DNA of 64,000 nucleotides from Comamonadaceae bacterium UBA4962 (GTDB lineage Bacteria > Pseudomonadota > Gammaproteobacteria > Burkholderiales > Burkholderiaceae_C): assembly GCA_002397315.1 (NCBI GenBank), contig DHAE01000004.1, positions 176,596 to 240,595 of the forward strand, in the 5' to 3' direction. Shown piece by piece: positions 59,206 through 64,000 of the stretch. The notes under the pieces are model-generated. The model searched no databases, was not told the origin of the DNA, and saw nothing but the letters and a program-made list of their open reading frames with translations. Each line of letters opens with the position of its first letter. The first letter of the stretch is position 1. Position numbers and translations under genes: made by a program.

Positions 59206-60611
59206 TGCCCGGCCTCCGTCCGCGGAGCGGGATGCAGCGCCCGGCCTCCGGACGACAGCGCATACCAGTCCAGCTTGCGGGTGGCCACCATCACGAAGGC
59301 CAGTACCGCGAACAGCGCCAGCGCACCCACCACCAGCGCCGTCTGTTCCAGCTGCAGCAGCAGATAGAGCAGCCCGTACAGAACGGCGATGCCCGCGCCG
59401 AACGGCAGGCCGCGCCGCACGCTGCGCAGCATGTGGCAGGCGTAGTAGGCCAGCAGCAGCACGCATGCGCCGGCCGCCGCCGCGTAGGCCGTGCCGAACG
59501 GCAGGTGCTCGGACAGGCTCACCAGCAGCAGGAAGAAGCTGCACAGGGCGCTGCCCACCAGCAGGTACTGCACCGGGTGCACCTTGAGCCGCTGCAGCAG
59601 CTCGAACAGGCCCACGGCCACGAAGGTGAGCGCGATGAACAGCACGCCGTATTTCGTGGCGCGGTCGGAGAGCGAATACGGGTTGACGGGATCGATGAAC
59701 GATACGCCGAATGCATCGGCGCAGCCCGCCTCGGCCGTGCCCGGTGGCTCGTAGGGCGCCGCATCGCTCCCGAGGTCGCAGAGCCGGCGGCTGGCGGCCA
59801 CGTCCTGCTGCGCGGTGGAGGCCAGCGCGGAGAGGTGCCAGCGCGCCGTGAACCCGTCATCGCCGATCGTGCGCTCCGACGGCAGGAAGCGGCCCCCGAA
59901 CGACGGGTGGGGCCAGCTGCTCTGCAACTGCATGTCGGTCGTGCCGCCCAGGGGCACGACGGAAAGGCGTTCGGTGCCCACCAGTTCGAGGTCCACGGAG
60001 GCGCTCAGGGGCTCGCCGCGCCCGCGCAGCGACTCCGGCAGCGGCGTGTGCAGGCCGCGGGTGTAGGTGGGATGGAAGGTGCCGGGCTTGAGCGCCAGCG
60101 GCTGTCCATCGACCTCCACGCGGGCGGCGCGGATACCCCGGGCATCGCCCACGGCCAGCATGAGGATGGGGGCGCCGCATTGCATGCGCGATCCCTCCAC
60201 GGTGGCGTGCGGCCGCAGGTCCGCGAGCGGGGCCCAGCGCGCGGTGACGTGCGCCTGCAGGGTATAGGCGTTGACCTGGTGCAGGCCGCGCGCCAGTTGC
60301 TGCATCGCCGCGCCCGAGCGCACCTGCAGCGATTCGGGCATGGCGGTGAGCAGGAATTCGCGCCGCTGCTCGGTCGTGCGGCGCTCCTCGCCCTTGCCGG
60401 TCACGACATCCCAGGTCTCCACGCAGGCGCTGTGCAGCATCGGCCCGAGCAGCGTCTGCGGCCCGGCCAGGCTCTGGGCCACGCTGCGGGTGGCCTCGCT
60501 GCGGTAGTGCTGCCGGTCGCGCACGATGTCTTCGATCATGCCGAGCCCGAAGAGCAGCAGCAGGGTGACCGCGAACAGCGCGGCGGCTTTGGCGAGAAAG
60601 GGACGTTTCAA
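59202..60611 (-). CDS. creD: Inner-membrane protein CreD
   Basis: A 469-residue CreD: an N-terminal helix (about 8-25), a large periplasmic beta-rich domain, then a cluster of about six helices from residue 310 onward (K-Y-G-V-L-F-I-A-L-T-F, H-P-V-Q-Y-L-L-V-G and following). G-x-M-I-E-D-I-V-R-D-R-Q-x-Y-R near the N-terminus and Y-x-L-x-D-R-A-T-K-Y-G-V-L-F-I are CreD signatures. The start is TTG at 60611, backed by GGAGGAG seven bases upstream. CreD is a target of the CreBC system with an envelope-maintenance role. A perfect Cre box lies 71 bases upstream. Confidence 0.9.
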   Translation of the reverse strand: MKRPFLAKAAALFAVTLLLLFGLGMIEDIVRDRQHYRSEATRSVAQSLAGPQTLLGPMLHSACVETWDVVTGKGEERRTTEQRREFLLTAMPESLQVRSGAAMQQLARGLHQVNAYTLQAHVTARWAPLADLRPHATVEGSRMQCGAPILMLAVGDARGIRAARVEVDGQPLALKPGTFHPTYTRGLHTPLPESLRGRGEPLSASVDLELVGTERLSVVPLGGTTDMQLQSSWPHPSFGGRFLPSERTIGDDGFTARWHLSALASTAQQDVAASRRLCDLGSDAAPYEPPGTAEAGCADAFGVSFIDPVNPYSLSDRATKYGVLFIALTFVAVGLFELLQRLKVHPVQYLLVGSALCSFFLLLVSLSEHLPFGTAYAAAAGACVLLLAYYACHMLRSVRRGLPFGAGIAVLYGLLYLLLQLEQTALVVGALALFAVLAFVMVATRKLDWYALSSGGRALHPAPRTEAGQ

Positions 60612-60681
60612 GGGAGGCTCCTCCGGCAAGTGGTGATGGAGGGGCAGTCTGGGCTCCGGGTGTGAGGAGGAAATGAGGTGT

Positions 60682-60697
60682 GTGAAGCGAGCGTGAA
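60682..60697 (-). promoter_or_regulatory. Cre box TTCAC-N6-TTCAC upstream of creD
   Basis: On the minus strand, TTCAC-GCTCGC-TTCAC matches the E. coli and Aeromonas CreB/BlrA recognition tag exactly (two TTCAC, six-base spacer). It lies 71 bases upstream of the creD TTG start and 64 bases after creC, so creD is likely to have its own CreB-dependent promoter. Confidence 0.75.
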
Positions 60698-60760
60698 GTG
60701 GCGCGGCGCCGCCACCCGGCTGGCACGGGCCCGCGGGCTGGGGCGCCCGTCTGGGGCCCG

Positions 60761-62209
60761 TCAGCCGCCCAGCACCAGCGTCGCCCGCAGCCCCTGGGCG
60801 GTGCTGGCCACGTCGAGCCGGCCCCCGTGCAGCGCCATCACCCGCTTCACGATTGCCAGCCCCAGGCCCGAGCCGCTGCGCGTGCCGTCCGGCCGTGCCG
60901 TGGTGAAGAAGCGCTCGCCCAGCCGCGGCAGGGCGTAGTCCGGCACGCCCGGCCCTTCGTCCTGCACGGTGGCGGTGGCGCCGTCCAGCACCACGCGCAC
61001 CGTGCCGCCCGCGGGCGAGAAGTCGATCGCGTTGTCGACGAGGTTGCCCAGGGCCAGGGTGATGAGTTCGGCCTCCCACGGTCCGCTGCCGCCTTCGCCC
61101 TCCAACTGCAGCCGCACGCCGCGCTGGCGGGCCCGCGCGGCGCACTGGCGCAGGGCGGCCTCGGCGCAGGCGCGCAGGGCCACGGGCGCGGCGCCGGCCT
61201 CGGCATGCTGGCGCTGCTCCAGCTTGCTCAGCTCCAGCAGCCGGTCCACCAGGCGCTGAAGCCGCTCGCTCTGCTCCACCACCTGGGCGGCGAACTGCCG
61301 GCGGTCGTCCCCGGGCAGGTCGTCCTGCAGCAGCTCGCCCGCGCCGCGGATGGCCGCCACGGGGCTCTTGAGTTCGTGGGTGAGGGCGCGCACGTAGCCC
61401 TCGATGTAGTCGCGGCCCGCGAGCCGCTCGCGCATGCGGTCCATGGCGCGCGCCAGGTCGCCCAGTTCTCCCGGCACGCGCGGCACCGGCGGCGGCGGTC
61501 CGGCCCCTTCTCCGGGCGCCTGCACGCTCCGGGCATAGTCGCGCAGGCGCCGCACGTGCCACACCGTCCAGACGGTGACGGCCACGCCCACGGCGGCCGA
61601 CAGCGCGAGCAGCAGCAGCCCGCCCTGCAGCACCTTGCGCTCGGCGCGGTCGATGAAGCGCTGCACCGTGCGCGTGGGCTTGGCCACCGTGAGCACCCCG
61701 CCGATGCGCCGCTCGCCGCCAGCGCCGTCGATCCAGATCGGCGCGGCCACGTACATCACGCCGCTGGTGTCGTCCGTCTGCACGTCGCGGGTGGCGCGGG
61801 CGCCGTACTCGCCGCGCAGCGTACGGGCCACGTCGCGCCACTGCGAGTAATCGTCGCCCACGGAGCGCCGCTCGGTGTCGAAGAGCACGCGCCCGCGCGC
61901 ATCGGTCACGTAGATCCGGAAATCCAGCGTCTGCTTCGACAATCCCCAGATCGAGGCATCGACCGGCCGGCCCGCATAGCGGCGCACGTGGCGCGCGAAA
62001 TCGCTGTTCTCCGCGCCGGCCGCGAGGCGCCCGCTCGCGAGGTCGTCGCTCGCCAGTTCCGCCAGCAGGTTGGCGGTGTCCACCATCATGTCCTCCATCA
62101 CCTCCCGCACGCTGGGCTTGATCTCGGCGGTGAACACCCGCAGCACGAAGAACGCCGCGATGCCGTTGATGAGGAAGAACGCGAACAGCAGCCGCAGTCC
62201 GAGGCGCAT
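60761..62209 (-). CDS. creC: Sensor histidine kinase CreC
   Basis: A 482-residue kinase. Helices at about 6-24 and 196-216 enclose a periplasmic sensor with D-F-R-I-Y-V-T-D-A-R-G-R-V-L-F-D-T, the CreC double-Cache-like pattern. The H-box is Y-V-R-A-L-T-H-E-L-K-S-P-V-A-A-I-R-G with His278, followed by N-L-V-D-N-A-I-D-F and G-L-G-L-A-I-V-K-R. CreC responds to carbon status or envelope conditions and phosphorylates CreB. It is intact here, although its partner creB, 212 bases upstream, carries a stop codon. Confidence 0.9.
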   Translation of the reverse strand: MRLGLRLLFAFFLINGIAAFFVLRVFTAEIKPSVREVMEDMMVDTANLLAELASDDLASGRLAAGAENSDFARHVRRYAGRPVDASIWGLSKQTLDFRIYVTDARGRVLFDTERRSVGDDYSQWRDVARTLRGEYGARATRDVQTDDTSGVMYVAAPIWIDGAGGERRIGGVLTVAKPTRTVQRFIDRAERKVLQGGLLLLALSAAVGVAVTVWTVWHVRRLRDYARSVQAPGEGAGPPPPVPRVPGELGDLARAMDRMRERLAGRDYIEGYVRALTHELKSPVAAIRGAGELLQDDLPGDDRRQFAAQVVEQSERLQRLVDRLLELSKLEQRQHAEAGAAPVALRACAEAALRQCAARARQRGVRLQLEGEGGSGPWEAELITLALGNLVDNAIDFSPAGGTVRVVLDGATATVQDEGPGVPDYALPRLGERFFTTARPDGTRSGSGLGLAIVKRVMALHGGRLDVASTAQGLRATLVLGG

Positions 62210-62374
62210 GGGTCAACCTCCTGCCCGCAACGGCCATGCGCTGGCCCAAACGAAGCGAGGCAGTGCAATGGCCTGCCCGCAGATACTCGCCGTCCCCCAG
62301 GCATGAACAGTCAGAAGGCCGCGGAGCAGGCCACCCCAGCGGACGCCGTGGAACCGGCTTCGCCGGGCCACCGG

Positions 62375-62419
62375 CGTCGTCCCCCCTCGGGGGGATGGCG
62401 CGAAGCGCCTCAGGGGGGG
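62375..62419. repeat. GC-rich double-hairpin intergenic repeat
   Basis: Two adjacent palindromes: CCCCCC-TC-GGGGGG (62381-62394) and GGCGC-GAA-GCGCC (62397-62409), then TCAGGGGGGG. I recall this REP-like pattern as frequent in Acidovorax, Delftia and Variovorax intergenic regions. It occupies the creB-creC gap right after the creB reading frame and could stabilise or attenuate the message. Confidence 0.6.
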
Positions 62420-62421
62420 CC

Positions 62422-63117
62422 TCATACCTCTAACGAATAGCCCATGCCGCGGTGCGTGCGGATGTACTCGCGCGCCGGATCGGCTTCGCGCAGCTTGGCG
62501 CGCAGGGTCTTGACGTGGGTGTCCACGGTGCGGTCGGTGCTCTCACTGTCGCTGCCCTAGGCGGCGGCCAGCAGGGCGTCGCGCGTGTGGATACGCCCCG
62601 CGCCCGCGAGCAGCACCGACAGCAGCCGGTACTCGCGCCGCGTGAGTTCCAGCGGCCGGCCGTGGAGGTGCACGCGCTGGCCGGCCGGATCGTCGTGGAA
62701 GGCGTTGCCGGCCGATGGCGAACCCGCCGGAGCGGGCCCGGCCGCGGGCCCGGCGGCGCGGCGCAGCAGCGCCTTGGCGCGCGCCGCCAGCTCGCGCGGG
62801 CTGAAGGGCTTGGGCAGGTAGTCGTCGGCACCGAGTTCCAGCCCCAGCACGCGGTCGATCTCCTCCCCGTGCGCGCTCAGCATGAGCACCGGCAGGGTGT
62901 GGCCCTGCTGCCGCAGCTCCCGCAGCAGCTCCAGGCCGCTGCCGTCGGGCAGGCCCACGTCCAGCACCAGCAGATCGAAGCGGTGGGCGCGCAGCAGGTG
63001 GCGCGCGTCGCTCAGCAGCAGGCTGTGGTTCACCGCCAGGCCGTCGCGTTCCAGCGCGTAGGCCACGGTGCGCGCGATCGCCGGGTCGTCCTCCACGAGC
63101 AGCAGTCGGGCGGCCAT
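62422..63117 (-). pseudogene. creB: Response regulator CreB interrupted by an amber codon
   Basis: Read through, this is a 231-codon OmpR-family regulator, the length of E. coli CreB (229). The receiver is intact: acidic pair in V-E-D-D, phosphoacceptor Asp53 in V-L-D-V-G-L-P-D, and Lys in Y-L-P-K-P-F. Codon 187 (62559-62557) is TAG where the family has Trp of the W-G motif, one base from TGG. The frame then continues perfectly for 44 codons as winged-helix sequence (T-D-R-T-V-D-T-H-V-K-T-L-R-A-K-L, then T-H-R-G-M-G-Y-S-L-E-V) to TGA at 62422. Termination would remove the recognition helix. A single sequencing error would also explain it. Confidence 0.88.
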
Positions 63118-63118
63118 G

Positions 63119-63754
63119 TCAGCGCGCCACCAGCACGGGGAACAGCTTGCCCAGCCCCTCGGCCATCACTTCCACCGCGAGCGCCGCGAGGATCAGCCCC
63201 ATGAGCCGCGTCATCACGTTGATGCCGGTCTTGCCCAGCACGCGCGCGATCGGGTCGGCGAGCGCGAAGCACACTGCCGTGGCCAGTGCGATCACCACGC
63301 CGTAGCCCACCAGCGCGAGGTGCTGCCAGACGGTCTGCGCCCGGTCGGCGTAGATCACCACGGTGGACATGCTCGCCGGCCCGGTGAGCAGCGGGATGGT
63401 GAGCGGCACCACGGCGATGCTGTCGCCCTGGGCGGCCTTCTCGGCGCCTTCCTCCAGTTCGTGGGTGTGGGGCTTGGCCTCGGCGGGCTGGGCGTTGAGC
63501 ATGTTCATCGCGCTGATGAGCAGCAGCATGCCGCCGCCCACCTGGAAGCTCTGCAGCGAGATGTTGAAGAACTCCAGGATCTGCAGGCCCAGCAGCGCGC
63601 AGGCCGCGATCACGCAGAACGCGCTGAAGGCCGCCACCTGGATGGTGCGGCGCCGCTGGCGCGGAGAGAAGCCGTCGGTGTAGTGGATGAAGAAGGGAAC
63701 GATGGCCAGCGGGTTCACGATGGCCAGCAGGGTGATGAGGGGCTTCAGGTCCAT
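63119..63754 (-). CDS. MarC-family membrane protein
   Basis: A 211-residue protein with six helices of the MarC/NAAT family: L-L-A-I-V-N-P-L-A-I-V-P-F-F-I at the start, V-V-P-L-T-I-P-L-L-T-G-P-A-S-M-S-T near the middle, and I-N-V-M-T-R-L-M-G-L-I-L-A-A-L-A-V near the end. The family's function is not established, despite its name. It ends one base before the creB start, so creB is probably cotranscribed with it. Confidence 0.9.
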   Translation of the reverse strand: MDLKPLITLLAIVNPLAIVPFFIHYTDGFSPRQRRRTIQVAAFSAFCVIAACALLGLQILEFFNISLQSFQVGGGMLLLISAMNMLNAQPAEAKPHTHELEEGAEKAAQGDSIAVVPLTIPLLTGPASMSTVVIYADRAQTVWQHLALVGYGVVIALATAVCFALADPIARVLGKTGINVMTRLMGLILAALAVEVMAEGLGKLFPVLVAR

Positions 63755-63766
63755 GGGGCTTCCCGG

Positions 63767-64000
63767 TCAGCGGCCGCCGGAGACTTCCAGCAGGCTCATG
63801 GTGGTGTAGCTCGCGGCGTCCGACATCAGCCAGACGATGGATTCGGCCACCTCCTCGGCGGTGCCGCCCCGGCCCATGGGCACCTGGTGGGCGAGGTCGC
63901 GCACGCGGTCGGGCAGGCCGCCGCTGGCGTGGATCTCCGTATCGATCAGGCCGGGCCGCACCGCGTTCACGCGGATGCCCTCGGCCGCCACCTCGCGCGC
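63767..64000 (-). CDS. Short-chain dehydrogenase/reductase, C-terminal part only
   Basis: The last 77 codons of an SDR oxidoreductase enter from the right edge. A-A-E-G-I-R-V-N-A-V-R-P-G-L-I-D-T-E-I follows the catalytic region, and G-x-x-E-E-V-A-E-S-I-V-W-L-M-S-D-A-A-S-Y-T-T and a final V-S-G-G-R are the usual SDR ending. The NAD(P)-binding motif and the catalytic Tyr/Lys lie outside the window. It ends 12 bases before marC. Confidence 0.85.
   Translation of the reverse strand, partial: AREVAAEGIRVNAVRPGLIDTEIHASGGLPDRVRDLAHQVPMGRGGTAEEVAESIVWLMSDAASYTTMSLLEVSGGR

Noticed and set aside
59202..62249. A single 1015-codon frame joining creC and creD regions
   Set aside because: Only the part from 60611 downward is CreD. 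The upstream part is an off-frame shadow of creC, and a TTG with strong Shine-Dalgarno sequence marks the real creD start.

Overview
The window is very GC-rich, densely packed bacterial chromosome with short intergenic gaps and frequent 4-base ATGA overlaps between genes. The gene content points to a betaproteobacterium of the Comamonadaceae: mreBCD-mrdA, gatCAB, CsbD, many LysR/MFS pairs, a phosphonopyruvate hydrolase like that of Variovorax, and a GC-rich intergenic repeat of a kind I associate with this family. A HopG1/XopAG-type type III effector preceded by an exact PIP box suggests a plant-associated member, such as Acidovorax/Paracidovorax or a pigmented relative such as Xylophilus. The genus is inference. 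I saw no rRNA, tRNA, CRISPR array or insertion sequence.

Layout, left to right. 1-6.5 kb: the end of a nitronate monooxygenase gene, a LysR regulator divergent from an MFS_4 transporter, an OmpR-type two-component system with a direct repeat upstream, and an AmpG-like permease. 6.6-8.3 kb: the PIP box and the effector. 8.3-11.8 kb: an AraC regulator, an EamA transporter, an M48 protease and a metallo-beta-lactamase-fold hydrolase. 11.9-18.8 kb: a LysR regulator divergent from an ABC importer, an aminotransferase and a phosphonopyruvate hydrolase. Together these read as a phosphonoalanine uptake and C-P cleavage operon. 18.8-20.1 kb: Ku with a translationally coupled small gene. 20.7-27.4 kb: a complete carotenoid cluster, crtZ (+), crtXYIB (-) and crtE (+), enough to take GGPP to zeaxanthin glucosides.

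27.4-33.5 kb: a GAF protein, LysR/MFS/aldo-keto reductase, xthA, pyrE and a DUF4124 protein. 33.5-41.6 kb is core: gatCAB divergent from mreBCD-mrdA. 41.6-48.3 kb: an EamA transporter, a polar amino-acid ABC importer, sdaA with a divergent LysR, and a TSUP permease. 48.4-54.5 kb: a terminator with an unexplained upstream stretch, a GMC oxidoreductase, and an Mla/Mce-type lipid transport operon whose permease carries an N-terminal STAS-like domain. 54.5-55.9 kb is an AT-richer accessory pair: a frameshifted caspase-like protease gene overlapping a membrane-anchored partner gene. 56.3-58.8 kb: a CysH-like protein, CsbD, a periplasmic Cys-repeat protein and a bacteriohemerythrin. 58.9-64 kb: an SDR fragment, marC and the creBC/creD system. 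A perfect Cre box lies upstream of creD, but creB carries an in-frame amber codon that removes its DNA-recognition helix.

The strongest candidates for a second look are the PIP-box/HopG1 effector, the broken creB beside an intact Cre box, the phosphonoalanine operon, and the frameshifted caspase-like gene with its overlapping partner.
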